NCBI GenBank assembly: GCA_026874595.1
Contig: CM049307.1
Span: 91,141,830-91,205,829, forward strand
Direction of reading: 5' to 3'
Length of the DNA stretch: 64,000 nucleotides
Source: Sipunculus nudus
Lineage: Eukaryota; Annelida; Sipuncula; Golfingiida; Sipunculidae
In this document: in pieces, positions 34,182 to 46,845 of the stretch
Numbering within the stretch: position 1 is the stretch's first letter
Layout of the letters: the number at the start of each line of letters is the position of its first letter
The notes under the pieces: model-generated
What the model saw: the letters and a program-made list of their open reading frames with translations, nothing else
What the model was told of the DNA's origin: nothing
Database searches by the model: none
Program-made: the position numbers and the translations under genes

Positions 34182-34650
34182 GTTACCAAACATCTCAACG
34201 GCCGCTGCAGCTATCGTCATGAAACATGACTTCTTTATCATCAGATGAATATGCCAAAAAAGCTTTTGATTGCGCCACATTTGTTGGCCTACTTTCTGCA
34301 GGCTGAAATTATGTTTTCCAATATAAGCACTAAAGTATTAACATTTTGAATTTCATATCAAAGTGAACAGTTACTTTGAGGAAATAAAATAAAATTAATA
34401 TAAATCAAGTCAAATTTATTTGTAATTAATAAAGTATTGATATATTGGCTTTCATATCAAAATAAACAATTTTTATAAAGGAAGGGAAATAAAATGAGTA
34501 TAAATCTAGTCCAATTTTTTTAAAGATGGCGTTCTCATTGAAGTTCAAATTATCCCGAAGATAAGACAATTTCTTTGTGTTTGCATACATGATGTCGTGT
34601 GTTACGAAATATCTCAGGAACGCCTGCAGCCTTCAGCTCAAAACTGAATT
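34182..34650. repeat. Local duplications including a 99-bp tandem repeat
   Basis: AAAGTATTRAYATxTTGxxTT followed by TCATATCAAARTRAACA recurs at 34332 and 34431 (period 99 bp, to about 34527). A second pair, GTTACSAAAYATCTCA with CGCCTGCAGC-like sequence, occurs at 34182 and 34601. They probably belong to one decayed dispersed repeat. Confidence 0.65.
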
Positions 34651-36660
34651 ACTTTCAAGATGGCATCTTTACAGTACTTCTTATTTGTGTTCTTATTACT
34701 TTGTGTTCCATTGATGCTTGTCTGTCACATTTTACATTCACTTTTATATTCCCTTATGAGCCACCATCATGCAAAGTGATTCACAGAATGAACATTAGAC
34801 CCCTCGGTCTCTTAGTTTATATTTTCTTTTTGTATAAAGCCAATAGTATTCTGGCGCAAACCCCCAGCTTAAATGTTTTGGATATCATTTGCAGCTGTTT
34901 TACATATTGCTTTGGTACGGTAAGTTAGTAAATACAATATGTTTGCCAATTACAGAGCAGTTGAAAAGATAAGCGATATCGGAAGATACAGTATTGTGAA
35001 CAAGATAAATGTATAAATCAAACAAACTTGCCGATTTATCATTGTAAGTCGCCACTTTGAATAATGACAGTAATAAATTTCGCCATCAGATGGCGAGCAT
35101 ATGCTTCATGTTATTTTTTTTCGTGGTATTGATGGCGCCAAGGCCCATATTTACATCAACTCTATGTAAGAGTGGGGAAAATGATTTTAAAACGCAACTT
35201 AACGGATACTAAAAGATTTTTCTTGGGAAAACCTGCATTTCTCATATAAACTTATAATGAATGAATATGAATCGTTAGGACTGTTTCAGGCTACTAAATG
35301 ATTCACAGCCCAATAAATCTTAGAAGAAGAAAAATTAGCAGGAAACCGCAACGTGTACGGTATGCTTAAATATCATATACGCCCTACAGGTTTTAAGCGA
35401 ACACCGTCGCCCCAGCTTGACCGCATTTACGGCGAAAATAAAGGTGACACGTGGCTTTTGATATTACAAAGAGGTAAAAAAATATGCTAAATGTCAAAAC
35501 GGTTAATTTTACTGTGTGTTACGTACCTGAGCTGTTTTCACACTGAGCGAGTGATCTGTAGCCAGGTACTTTTATTGAACACGGGACAAGAAACGGACTT
35601 TATCAAATGAGGAATCGATCAAACGCCAGCTGGTTTGATCGCTGAAAGAAAACTAAAGGTCTTCTTCTCGATGTAAAACCAGTTAGGTATGTGGGTGACA
35701 AACAATTTAATAGGCAATACAATGGCATTGTCTGCGCTGCAGGACGAAAAAAAAAACGACTACGAACTGATGCCAGCTTGATCAACCTAAAATCGTAAGG
35801 CCACGCCAAGAAAATAATGAAAACCATCCCCCGTAGGACATGGAGGCTAATAGGGACTGATGATTTTGTTTCTATATACATTTCTGGTGAACGATTTTGA
35901 TGGGCTGACCTACTTAGGTCTACTTCTACGATTTAAAAACCTCTACAGTTTTCCGTTTGTGCAAGATCTTCAATAAAGCGGAATTTTATCAGATGAGATT
36001 TAGACGCAGTATTTGTCCTAGGTCACTGGTTTGCACCTGATATTTATTTCTGGCCTTGACCTTATTCCCAAGGCCGTGACCCTATAGCCTTTTCCCCGTT
36101 ATTGCTCATTTGCGGGCCCGGGGGAGGGGGGTTCATTGTTGCTCTTGCCGCAAACCATTGACAGAGACATGTAAATAAGCGTGTATATTTATTCCATCAT
36201 TCTTATTAAGAAAATTATAGTTAATTAATTAAATCAATTAATGTGATATACATGTGTAACATTTCAAAATCGTACATTTGTTTATCGTTCTTACAAATGG
36301 GGCAAAGCTCGTTTTAACTAAGTTATCTTGAGCAGTATTGTAAAAAAATACGTATGATAACTCCAAAGTTTTGGTCAGGATCCGTAGAATGTTTTGTGTG
36401 CATGGCGTTCGAGGTCGGAATTTAAATCGGCGTGAGTTCAACAACATACCCACACTGTATATATTTTACACTACCATATTATAACATGTAGTGTGTTTAT
36501 CATTCGATAGCCTCAAATCACTTTAATGTCTTTTCGTTTCTCTGAACGTCTCATATTCGATTGTCCTGACACACCTTTTAGTCACAGGTTTAGAAATGAG
36601 AATGTCAATTCATTGATTTCATGCTTATTTCTTTCGCCTATATTAGGACATTAACTTGAA
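34651..36660. other. Unassigned sequence
   Basis: A plus-strand hydrophobic open frame (34599-34928) begins inside repeat sequence and is not a credible gene. Nothing else recognised. Confidence 0.5.
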
Positions 36661-36670
36661 AATAAACTCG

Positions 36671-36945
36671 TCATGAATTAAAGCCCTGTAAATGAGTGTC
36701 TCTGTACTGGAGACAAAAATTTGATAGTCTTCCTTTAGCCAAGGATGGTTGTTTCTTTTTGTAATTTTCTGAATTTTCAAATGGCTGATGAATATTGTTA
36801 AGTGTCTCCCTGTGTCCCGTCGTGTTTTGTGTAAAAATTTTTAATTGGCTTAATTCACTATGTTTTTGCAACAATGTCACCTTAAGTTTATCCATAACCT
36901 CAGTCATATCAACGGTCTATCTTGAATAACTCAGCCCTGTGTTGG
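36671..36945 (-). other. Unrecognised 78-codon frame overlapping a duplicated block
   Basis: The minus-strand frame from 36907 starts MDKLKVTLLQKHSE-like after an initial MTEV and is Lys/Gln/Asn-rich, suggesting a short helical segment. Its first 80 bp recur at 37456-37540, where translation gives MDKL, a stop, then ATLSQK. That pattern fits a once-coding transposon or gene segment, now decayed in the second copy. No family is recognised. Confidence 0.35.
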
Positions 36946-37100
36946 TGCACATTGCCAGGTTATAACATATAACTCTTCATTTTAAATTTTTGGTGGACGT
37001 AACCGCCTTTAGTTTTTATTTTTACTATCTACAGCTGTTTGAATCCATTTCGGTTTCTGACTCTGTGATGGCACTATAGCACACTATCATCCTTGCGTGA

Positions 37101-37345
37101 ACCAGGCCCGGTGTACCAAACCTGCGGGTCCTTGGTGTGTACTTTTTCCAACTGCATGGTCATAACAAGGAGAAAACACGCCTAGCGCACACTCGTTAGT
37201 GAGTGAAACACGACCGTATAGACAGAGCCTTCCTATTCAAATTTTAGAAGACATACCCTGAAAAAATCTCACCTCTCTTGGGCCGAGATTGAAACTTCTG
37301 GCTCTCCGGCATGTGCTTTACCCCTTGCCCACAAAAAGCCGGTCA
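37101..37345 (-). mobile_element. tRNA-derived SINE, family S1, copy 4
   Basis: On the minus strand the order is ACCGGCTTTTTGTGGGCAAG, an A-box-like GGGGTAAAGCACATGCC, the B-box-like AGTTTCAATCTC, AGGTGAGATTTT, a diverged middle, and the tail ACACACCAAGGACCCGCAGG with GTACACCGG. It is the most complete copy of the S1 head in the window. Confidence 0.75.
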
Positions 37346-37455
37346 TGAAAATGAGGGTATAGCCATGGATGGCAGCTGTTTATTTTTCTCTCTCTGGGAG
37401 CGAAATTACTTTTATAGTTTCTTTTGACGCGAGTTTCAGGACACACTGAATCCAC

Positions 37456-37540
37456 CTTTTGCGACAAGGTCGCCTAAAGTTTATCCATAACCTCAATTAT
37501 ATTAGCGGTTTTCTTAAAGACGTCAGCCCCGCATGGGTAA
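37456..37540. repeat. Second copy of the block at 36869-36945
   Basis: Shares TTTGCRACAAxGTCRCCTxA, AAGTTTATCCATAACCTCA and ATATYARCGGT with the block 587 bp to the left, in the same orientation. Confidence 0.75.
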
Positions 37541-40500
37541 GCAGATTGAATATTAATCTTAAACAGCAGCTGAACACTGCGCATTTCCGACCAATTACTA
37601 TACGTTAGTTCATGCAACGTCACTGTGATGGGGTCAAAGGTCAATTATGACAGTGGTGACTTTTGCAGTGTACGGGAGAGACCTTTGACCGGGGTTGAGA
37701 AAAAGTTTCCCCCAAACTAGAACCGTCGATCTATTATTCGGTATAGACCTGTAACTATAATAGAAGAGTCGGTTGTCGACCTCAGATGTGCAGGAAAGTG
37801 AGATTGTGGCTTGCATCCGACAAGGTATGAGATCTCATTTATTCTTTTCCAAGACTTTGTAAACTTTCAACCTAAAATAAAGTTTATATGTAACTCATAA
37901 CTCAAACATTATTGGAAAATACCGGCAACAAATCTCCGACCAAGATGAAATATACAATAAATACTCCAAGCTAACACAATATCAGTGCTATTGACGACCT
38001 CTCTCTCGACGGGCACAACCTTTCACAATACACTCTGACAGAGAAATATAGGTTTTGACGACCTGTCATGGATTGTTCAGTTGAAATATTCAGTTGTAGT
38101 TTTGGTAAGTTAGAGCGAACTCAAACTGTCGAAGTAACCATCAATCTTGCTTTTTAGCGGAAAATCTATAGTCTTTTATATTTGAAATTTTTTAAACAAT
38201 TTATCGGAGAGGATATTCCCCCACGCGTTCTCTTTATAAGGGAGGGAGTAATGTGTTATATATAGTCAGCGCAAACTGCCTCTGCAGTGGTGGTTTTGAA
38301 AGGGTTACCTTCACGACTCTTAACAGGCTCCACCTATCGGTCTCAATCAAATACTCATTGAGATTTTATTTCATTTTTTATTGAAAGGAAAGGCCTGTTG
38401 GATGTGCCGTATATTGTACGAGGATAAAGTAATGACACCATCTGAAAGATATGTTTCTGTTAAACCATATGGAAAATTTATACTCAGTAGAAGGAATCAT
38501 CCAGGATTCGTAACCAGTCGGCAAGACATTATAGCAATTCTCTGAAATTATTGCGTAATTAAACCATTCTGTCTATTGGATCAACATTTTGTCTTCGAGG
38601 GGCCAAGCCAAGGCCTTTTGTTCGATGGTCCATCGCGTTCAGGTTTCAGGACTGCCATATGAGCTGCATTTTTAGATATAAACTTTTTTTATCTTACATG
38701 GATTGTACAACTAGTTACAATAACAAATGTGAGGCACTCTCCATGGCTCGGATGGTGGCGTTCAGTAGTCTTAAAGTTTATTAATGGCTGTATTTTTACA
38801 GAATGTCCTTAATATTTTACACACTTCTGTGAAACTCCTTGACATGTACATATTCTAAAAGCTGAAAATGTGTTATACATGCTGGTATATAGAAAGTTTT
38901 GGTTTCTGATTTTTAAATATTTCAGTGAATTCCAGATGTTTAACTAAATTCAGACTGTATCTGGCCAACATGTTAAAATACAGGAAACCCCATGCGTTTT
39001 TTATTTAAGTTGTTCACTATAAAATCATAATTGTTAAAAAAATAAGAATTTAAAAAATTTTCCGCTATAAAAGGTTCCAATTAATGATAGGCAAAATAGG
39101 CTTTTGAAAACATGTTTACAACTGCATAAAGCGAAAATGGAATGTTTTTAACACCCATTAATTGCCGAGACCTTACAACCAGGCTACGAGTTACTTTTAG
39201 TAAAGTAAAAAAATATTAACTGCCTTCACGACCCTTTAAGCAGACTACATCTATGGGACTTGCATCTGAATGATTTTTGTCTCTGAAAGGAGGGTATGCG
39301 TCCATCCCCGTTCGTGAGTGTGACTCATATAAATAAAGATTAAGTTTATGAATTTGTTTTTAAACTGGTTTCGTGGGAGCATATGTTTTGTGTATTAAAA
39401 ATCTATTACCCGACTCAGATTGGAATCGAGTACACGTAACTATGACGACGCCCTAACAGGGAACATTTAAATTAAAACAAAGTCCAGAAATTGTTGATTC
39501 AAACATATCACATAAATGCAGACCTGTACCAATACTTCCAACTCGAGTAATCTTTAAAATATATGGACTCTTATTATTTTTTTCAATATAACAACTTATC
39601 AGGGACATAGTCAGGAGCAATATTTTGCCTATTCTTTCACACTTTCAGTTCAGTAATGATTTATACACAAGTTTACTTGCAGAACCATCCCAGCACACAG
39701 TCTCGGTACCTTGCATACGGCTGTTTAACACTTTGCCGTGGCTCTTCATGTTTGTACACCCAGTCAAAGTGTGTCTGTTTACCATAACAGCCGCGTGACC
39801 AGAGGTCCGATTGTGAGCCGCAACACACGATGTCTCAGCCGGCGGGAACATGAATTTCATTCCTGGGGCTAAGTCATTCAGGCAAATCATAACTGTTAGG
39901 TGTTATGACTACGCGATGCATCGAGTCCAATGCGCTGTGTTCATGTTGACACCTGTGATTGCGCCTTGTCCACTGTATTTAACACTCGTGTACAGGAGTA
40001 GGCAAACGGTTTCAGGCCAATATTTTAGCAGGAACAAATTTATTGTGAAGGGAAGAAGGTATTTTACAGTTAATTCAACTTGATTTATAGGTGATTCGGC
40101 CCCTTCAAAATCATATTTTATCGGGAAAAAGGCGTTTCTGACGCCAAGCTCAATACACTCTCTGAACTATTTTTGAGCAATATATCAAGATGGATAGGGA
40201 AAACGTATCGGATACAGCAATGTTTTGTAAACAAGCCATGACTTCCGGTAACGGATGAGCGGAAGTAATCTTTATCCGTGAGTCTGGAGCATCCAATGAT
40301 TTTGTGACATCAGAAGGAATTTCTACAACTCAGAGTTGTTCGTCATCCATAAAATCGCCGTTTTGACAATCCTATGTTTTCATTGTCATTCGGACAGGGA
40401 GTGGGGCTGGCTAATGGAAGTTGTGTCACAAAATGATAGCGTTGGGAATACCAGTAAAGGCACAGGGTTATACATTTGTCGATATAAGAATAGTGCACCT

Positions 40501-41330
40501 CAGACCTGAAAACAGGTTTTGTTGCAAATTTGTTCCATGGGGACAGATCTTTGACTTGATGGATCGGGTATTGTGCAAGGATTACCCTCAGATTCCGTAA
40601 CTGGGGTTTGTTGAGCTGAAGGGTCAAAACGCGCTAACCTGAAGGCCAGGTCACACAAAAAAATCAGTTGTTCTTTGGATTCCTAGATTTAAATTTTTTT
40701 TTTTTTTTGCAAATGAGGATCTTGTCCTCGGGTTATGTTGCTAATTCGTTTCCCTGCCTCAGTTCCTTAAAAGAAATTTTAAAGGTATAGAGAATGCATT
40801 TTTGACCATATGCACCGTTTCATGAATTGAAGCGAGATTGTTTTGTAATTTCCTGGCAATCTTAAACGCAATTTAATATCTTCGACATATTATGGTTCGA
40901 CCAAAATATATTAAGTAAATAGTAAAACCAGTAAATAAATAAATACAAAAAAATAAAAATCACTAACACTTTATTCATAATTTTTTGGGGTTCTCAGGGT
41001 CTGTAGAACGAGTTATGTTTTGGTGTGGCCTACCAGTGATACTGGGTCTGTCATGTTCCCATCACGTGACTCACTAGTCTGACTTGTGTTGGTAGAACGT
41101 AAAACATGTACTGGCCATGGTACAAAACTGTAGATGAGTATCTCTAGCCAAAACACTTAATTGAAATAGTCCAAACGTTATGTAAGATTAAAATTTTCCC
41201 AATATCATAAATATTACCTGAAGCTGGAAAGCATTCTTTCTAATCGTATATATCTAAGTATTTATATCGTAAAAAAAATTCGATTTTTTTTAATTTAAAA
41301 GAAGTAGTCAAATGGACTTATAGTAAAGGT
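37541..41330. other. Unassigned sequence
   Basis: No recognisable repeat family, RNA gene or exon. Open frames up to 94 codons (for example 40343-40627 minus) have no motif. Confidence 0.5.
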
Positions 41331-41366
41331 TATTTGGAATTTAGTCAGAGAGCATGAATGGGTTGT

Positions 41367-41455
41367 GTGTGTGTAAGAGACTGTGAGGGAGACAGAAAGA
41401 AAGAAAGAAAAAAAAAAAAAGAAGAGAGAGAGAGAAGAGAGAAGAAAAGAGAGGT
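41367..41455. repeat. Purine-rich (GT)n/(GAAA)n/(GA)n low-complexity tract
   Basis: A GTGTGTGTGT start is followed by AAAG and GA repeats. The serine/phenylalanine-rich open frame on the minus strand is a translation of it. Confidence 0.9.
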
Positions 41456-41767
41456 GGGCGAAATAAAAAGAAAATAATGAGCAATTGATGACAAATGAGT
41501 GTAATAATTTTATCATCATATTATGTAAATGCATGTATAATTTGCTTGTGATCAAATAAAGTCTTTAATGAGCAGTTCCGTGGGATACATTACATATAAC
41601 ATTTACCTAATTGGGGAGCATTACTCTCAATTATACCCATCTCAAGATCAAAGGCTTTTGTATATTTATAATTGATATCTAAATTATTCCATTTCTTTTG
41701 CCAACCCTCATCGCTAAGACCATGACTCACTTACACAGATCTTATCATTCTATTTAATTACACCTGA

Positions 41768-42115
41768 TCATATTATCATATTACTGTCTGATAGACCTTT
41801 AATGATAATAATTGAGTCAGCAGAGGCGTTAACATCAAAGGGTTTGGAAGAAACAGATATATTAGTGGAATGTGGACTTAATATGTTTATTATCATAATT
41901 ATTGATACATAGAGTGGACGGTCTTGGCACCGTCGATGGAGGTTTATAATGGTTAGCACTGATGTAGTTTCTGGTCCGGACTGATAGCCCCCCGGGAACA
42001 GGATGAACGCATTATTAAAGCCAAGGACGTCTGGGTACACCGCTCTCACGTCGTTCAATGATTTTTCATTGTTCTGCGGAAAGGTGATGGTACAATAGTC
42101 AGTGTGCAAGGCCTG
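41768..42115 (-). other. Unrecognised 113-codon frame, possible exon
   Basis: The minus-strand frame contains a low-repeat, mixed-composition stretch (YPDVLGFNNAFILFPGGYQ) in locally GC-richer DNA, and it is preceded by TTACAG, a possible 3' splice site. The last third becomes AT-rich and isoleucine-rich. No domain is recognised, so I leave it as a candidate only. Confidence 0.22.
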
Positions 42116-44385
42116 TAACTCTTTTTTTTTCTGCTGTACTCCGGTTTAAAGGTACACACACATTCCCAATACTATATGTGTATCATATCAAGTTATTCGT
42201 TCATTATGGCTGAATACAAAAGTTTCAGCAGCAAAACCATCCAGGCAGACGGACTAACTGTCACCAATTAAACTGTTTTATACGTTGTTAGGGTACTCTG
42301 AGTAAACACATCCCACACGTGTTTGTTTATGATAACAAGACTGTGTGGCCACAGGTCTTATCTTGCGCATGCGCAACATCTCCCCAAAATGAAGATAAGT
42401 AAGAAAGAAGAAGCAAAAAGAAACGCCAATCTATAGATTATAAGCTTGAAAAATCTTTATTTGTTAAGTGGCGCGGTATTGTCACCAAGTTGCGTGCTGG
42501 CTAAGTTTATTTTTGCGCCTCTCATCGCGCCGGTGCAAGTTTATTTCCACTTGTTTACAAGAGCATGCGAACAGCTTTAGAATACATATAGGCAGATACC
42601 ATAATATTTTATGTTTACAATCACAGACGTCGGAGTTGCAGGGATAGATGTATGAAGAACTGAACTGAAAATTCATATAGGCGCAAACCTGTTCCTCCTT
42701 TTAAAATAAACGATTCATAATTCCGCGGCCACAATTCACCTAAACCATCTAGTTTACGCTTGCTTATCAAAATGACAGACAAAATATATATTTCAACTTT
42801 GATCTAGATCACAATAGCAGCTCAAACATCTAATTTATATTTATTGAGATTACATTGGTAGCCAAATGGTGTTTAAATTTTAACAATGACTTTGCCATTT
42901 GTAAATTACAGATAAACGACTTCTTTGTGACTACGTATATATGACACCACGGAGAAAAAAAATTAATCGTTTTCATTTTCATGAAAAGAGACAAATTTCT
43001 ACATTATTCAGTTTTCTTTAACCATTTTTCTGTAACACAATAATAAACCTTGACGACTTAAGTCATTTTGCACAGCTTTATTTAAATTACGTCATGGCTT
43101 CTCGGAAGTCTTTTTAATGACAATATTAGAGTGGTGTTTTTTTTACGATATCCTGTGGCGTTCAGATGGCAACTATAATCGAATGATGTGTTATCTAAGA
43201 CAGCTGCCTTGCTCCCCGGTTGTAGGTACATTCATCCGTTATTTAAAACAGGGTTACAAGGGCAATTGGATACCTGGAAGGCAGGCGTTGAAGGCAATAT
43301 GTTCCATTCTTATCGGACCAATCTTAATCAATCCATACATCATCAAAGTTTCCCGAGAGACAAGTACAAATTGGATTGTAGAACCAATTAAGTTAACCAT
43401 TCTTTGTCTTGTGCTATATGTTTTTTTTTCTTGTCTGTGTCCGGACATGGCTCGCAATTGAACTGTTTTATCTCTCCAGTTAAGGTTTAAAATATCTTAA
43501 TTAGATCAAACAATACAAATGAGTGTCCTTATACACCAAGGGGTTGGTGCTAGGGCTTACCGGGTGAAGTATCTTCTATGGTCAGTCTTTCTTTATACTG
43601 AGTTTAATTTGAATACTGGCCATAACGATAACTATACTACGTGGCTTCATGAATATTCGTTTCTCTTATTATCTGTTTGTCTAATAGCAGAATTATACAG
43701 AAAAAAAAAACTACCGAACCGTGACCGTTTGGGGCACGAGCAGGCGAACTCATTTGCCTTGGCGTTGTTCGGCGCTGTGGTGTTTGCCTATTTAGTTTGA
43801 ATATGTATATAATAAAGTATCATTCTTGTTATTACGTAATTCACCTTCATTTCATACACAGTTTCACGGATAGACCATTGGCTATCCTTTCCAATAAAAA
43901 AGATTAAATAATTCTGTATTTTTAATGTTTTTTTTAAAACAGTTTCAGTGCTTAGTTATATCAGTAGTAAATTACACAGATAACACAGCATGTATGCAAA
44001 TATGAAAATACACATACTTTGAAACTTGATGTAAAGGCTAGCAATCAAACGTGGTTTGATATATACACCGATGTATTGATATATTGATTGTACTAATGGA
44101 TACGCTACGTTGATATGTTTAATATACCGTGTTGTCGAAAGAAAAAAACAATAACTTATAAAAATACGGATACCACTACGCGTTTAATTGTCACTAGTCA
44201 TTAAGCCAAAGATACTTTATGTGTGTTATTTTAGCGTTTATAAGACTTTAATAAGATACAATGTACTGCCATATCATCAATTGGTTGAGAAATGTAGGCC
44301 AAGGTGACCCATCTTCCAAATTGACCAACATATTGTTGATGCCAGCTCGCCTGAAGAAATAAAGTACATGTAAATTTGTTAAATT
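42116..44385. other. Unassigned sequence
   Basis: Overlapping frames at 43117-43461 on both strands show no motif; nothing else recognised. Confidence 0.5.
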
Positions 44386-44390
44386 TTTGG

Positions 44391-44709
44391 AGCGTGGTGG
44401 CGTTATGGTAAAGGGCGTTGGACTTGTGACCGCAAGGTTGCCGTTCTGACCTCCATCTGCGCTAAGACTCCTAGGCCAAGTCTTTATCACAAGGGTGCGC
44501 CCTCTCGACCCAGGAGTGAATGGGTACTCTTCATGGGAGGAAGGCAAATGTAGGACGAATAACATTCTAGCGCCAGATTGGCTGCTTAGGTTATGTTCTC
44601 CCCAGGGAGCCAAGAATGAACAAGCCCGTAGGACCAGTCGGACGAGCCTCACATCGTCAGTGATATTAGACTATAAACCCCCACGTTTACCTTTTTAATC
44701 CTTTTTTTC
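44391..44709 (+). mobile_element. tRNA-derived SINE, family S3
   Basis: The head GTGGTGGCGTTATGGTAAAG then GGCGTTGGACTTGTGACCGC then AAGGTTGCCGTTCTGACC is a tRNA-like 5' part with a degenerate A box and a damaged B box (from GGTTCGATTCC). The body has GTGAATGGGTACTCTTCATG and GGAAGGCAAATG. The 3' tail AGTGATATTAGACTATAAAC then TTTACCTTTTTAAT recurs at 51961-52009. A shared tail with different upstream sequence is usual for SINEs using LINE machinery. The two minus- and plus-strand open frames here are not genes. Confidence 0.75.
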
Positions 44710-46515
44710 AGACAAGTGAAAGTGAACAGATGGATATCGGACGGGAGGGACGAACCCAGACGGGCAGCATGAATGATGACAATAAACCTTCAGCCTATAT
44801 AGGCTTAGGGCAAAAACTCTGCTGGCTTGACAGTTTCACGTTATAAGCCCACTTGCTGAACGGATTAGGACAGGTACTTTTAATTTTATAAAAGAATCGT
44901 CATTCCAGCCTTCATAGTAATATCTCCGACAATGATTTTTTTTCTTCTTTAACAGCCACCATATTGCTTTCAATTTACTGCTAACTACAAAATTCCGTGT
45001 ATACCATTGATTCCTAACAACCCATCCTTTTACTCTCTATCAATACGGAAAATAATGTGTGAAAGTGGTATTGAAATGCGTAATTCTGCCGATTACTGTC
45101 TTTTGGAAAATTATTTTGTCACGTAAATGCAATATTAGTCTGTGTTCTCAGGATTTCAACCATAACCATAAAAGTATCACCGAGCAAAAATTAACATATG
45201 TACGACGGGTGGTAAAAAAATTTGTATGTTCTCTCAAAGACACCACGAAGCCATTTTTGCAAAGCTCAAACGTAATTATAGTGTTTGATGTCTCCCGTAA
45301 ATATCAGCTTTTCTTTCTCATTTAACTTATCCCATGTTCCTCTTTTATGAATGTCACAAAAGGCTGTTTTTAATTGTCTAGAGAGCAGTTTTTGCAGGAA
45401 AATATTTTATGACACATATCAACACGCCCTACTATACAAAAATGTCCAGAAAGAACAATTCCTCTTCAGAAAAAACAGATCATATTTATTTGAAAGAAAA
45501 AATGGTAAGTTTATTTTCAGGAAACTATCATATCGATGATTTCATCATTCAAGAACGGGTTTTTTTTTCAATTTTTTTTCGACCGAAAAACAAAACTGTC
45601 AACTAAAATATTATATACGCTTAATACCGAAATTTTCTTTCCTGTACTCCTGCGAGCGAGTACTATGCAGAAGGCCTTCTAGCACTCCGGCCACACTTAT
45701 AAATACCTCTGTCAGGCTGTTTAGTCACCCCTTCCCCCTTTCTATTATCCAGTATCCGCCCCTCCCTTGCATTTGCAGTTACATCGATGTAGCTTCCCCG
45801 GTGATGCGTAAGATATGTGTTGTCTTTTAACTGAGCTGGTGTTTTCTTCTTTTTCGACCATATTGGTTCACAACACACATGTCCAACCACGTTCATCCGC
45901 CCACCCACACACACACACCTATTTTTATATATAAACTGTAATTTACAGAGTTCGACGCCTCTCTATATTTACTCTACCTTCGATGTTTGAAAAAAAGACC
46001 AAGCATCTACATCAACACAAATGAAGATTCCCTTCTGTTACAACTAAGATCTGGACATCGATTTGGTCATGTTTGCCCTCGTACTACAGGCCAAAATTGA
46101 ATCCTTCCCGATATTTACAACAAGCGCTCGGTCCTCGCTTACTTGTTTCCATACCCTCCGGTCATGTCGGGGCGTTAAGTGACTGTCATCCTAATCCAAT
46201 CATGTTCTTGTGATATTATGGAGGAATTGCAATCTGCTGGGGCAGGATATAACATTCCTTGATGCCAAACGACCTCAGTGAACTGCAGGATCACTTTAGA
46301 TATCAAGGTCACGAAGGTCGACAGTAAGAGTATGAATATTCGCTGCCGTTTGCATGTAGGATTCTATTCATTGGTTTCACTTAACCATCACAAATTATAT
46401 ATTTTTTTTCGAAAGAATACGTGTACTTCAAAGGTGAATTAATTACATATATGTATTTAACTGTCATGCTTACTGATACTAAAGTCCACGCCATATGTGA
46501 AATAAAGTTGGACAG
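44710..46515. other. Unassigned sequence
   Basis: Includes a short (CA)n tract near 45905-45920. Opposing open frames at 45059-45606 are lysine/phenylalanine-rich AT-driven frames without motifs. Confidence 0.5.

Positions 46516-46518
<3 letters not shown>

Positions 46519-46566
<48 letters not shown>
46519..46566. repeat. (TA)n microsatellite
   Basis: TA tract; left bracket of the hammerhead segment at 46716-46760. Confidence 0.97.
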
Positions 46567-46567
<1 letters not shown>

Positions 46568-46715
46568 CTGAAAGGGTTTGATTGCCATTCCAGAAACAAA
46601 GTGCTCGATACATAGCTGCTACAACTTACAGGCATCATACAGCAAAACCAGCCACCCGTAAATAATCTCGCACACGAACCCATACATGAACAAACACAAA
46701 CCAACACCATTCAGT

Positions 46716-46760
46716 CACCTGATGAGTGCCACGCAGTGCGCACGAAACTTACGGGTAGTG
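46716..46760 (+). ncRNA. Hammerhead ribozyme motif (type I order)
   Basis: Core CUGAUGA (46719-46725). Stem II is GUGCCAC/GUGcGCAC with a GCA loop (46726-46743). GAAA follows (46744-46747), then C with a short or weak stem III and GGUA ending at 46757. Stem I can form only three pairs next to the core (CAC 46716-46718 with GUG 46758-46760), followed by mismatches, so the copy may be inactive. An alternative GUC cleavage triplet ends at 46762. It lies in a 228-bp segment between two TA tracts, as does the motif at 23.4 kb. Confidence 0.65.
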
Positions 46761-46789
46761 TCATTTATGCATTGATGCATTTTTCTGAA

Positions 46790-46794
<5 letters not shown>

Positions 46795-46820
<26 letters not shown>
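46795..46820. repeat. (TA)n microsatellite
   Basis: TA tract; right bracket of the hammerhead segment. Confidence 0.95.
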
Positions 46821-46824
<4 letters not shown>

Positions 46825-46845
46825 TTATTTATTTATATATAAACA

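Noticed and set aside
34220-34250. Minus-strand CTGATGA near a GTCATGAAACATGAC palindrome
   Set aside because: The following sequence lacks stem II and GAAA in the required order.
36783-36830. CTGATGA core as a hammerhead candidate
   Set aside because: No GAAA with a pairing stem II follows at the expected distance.
44248-44698. 134-codon minus and 67-codon plus frames
   Set aside because: They overlap the tRNA-derived SINE S3 and have no protein similarity.
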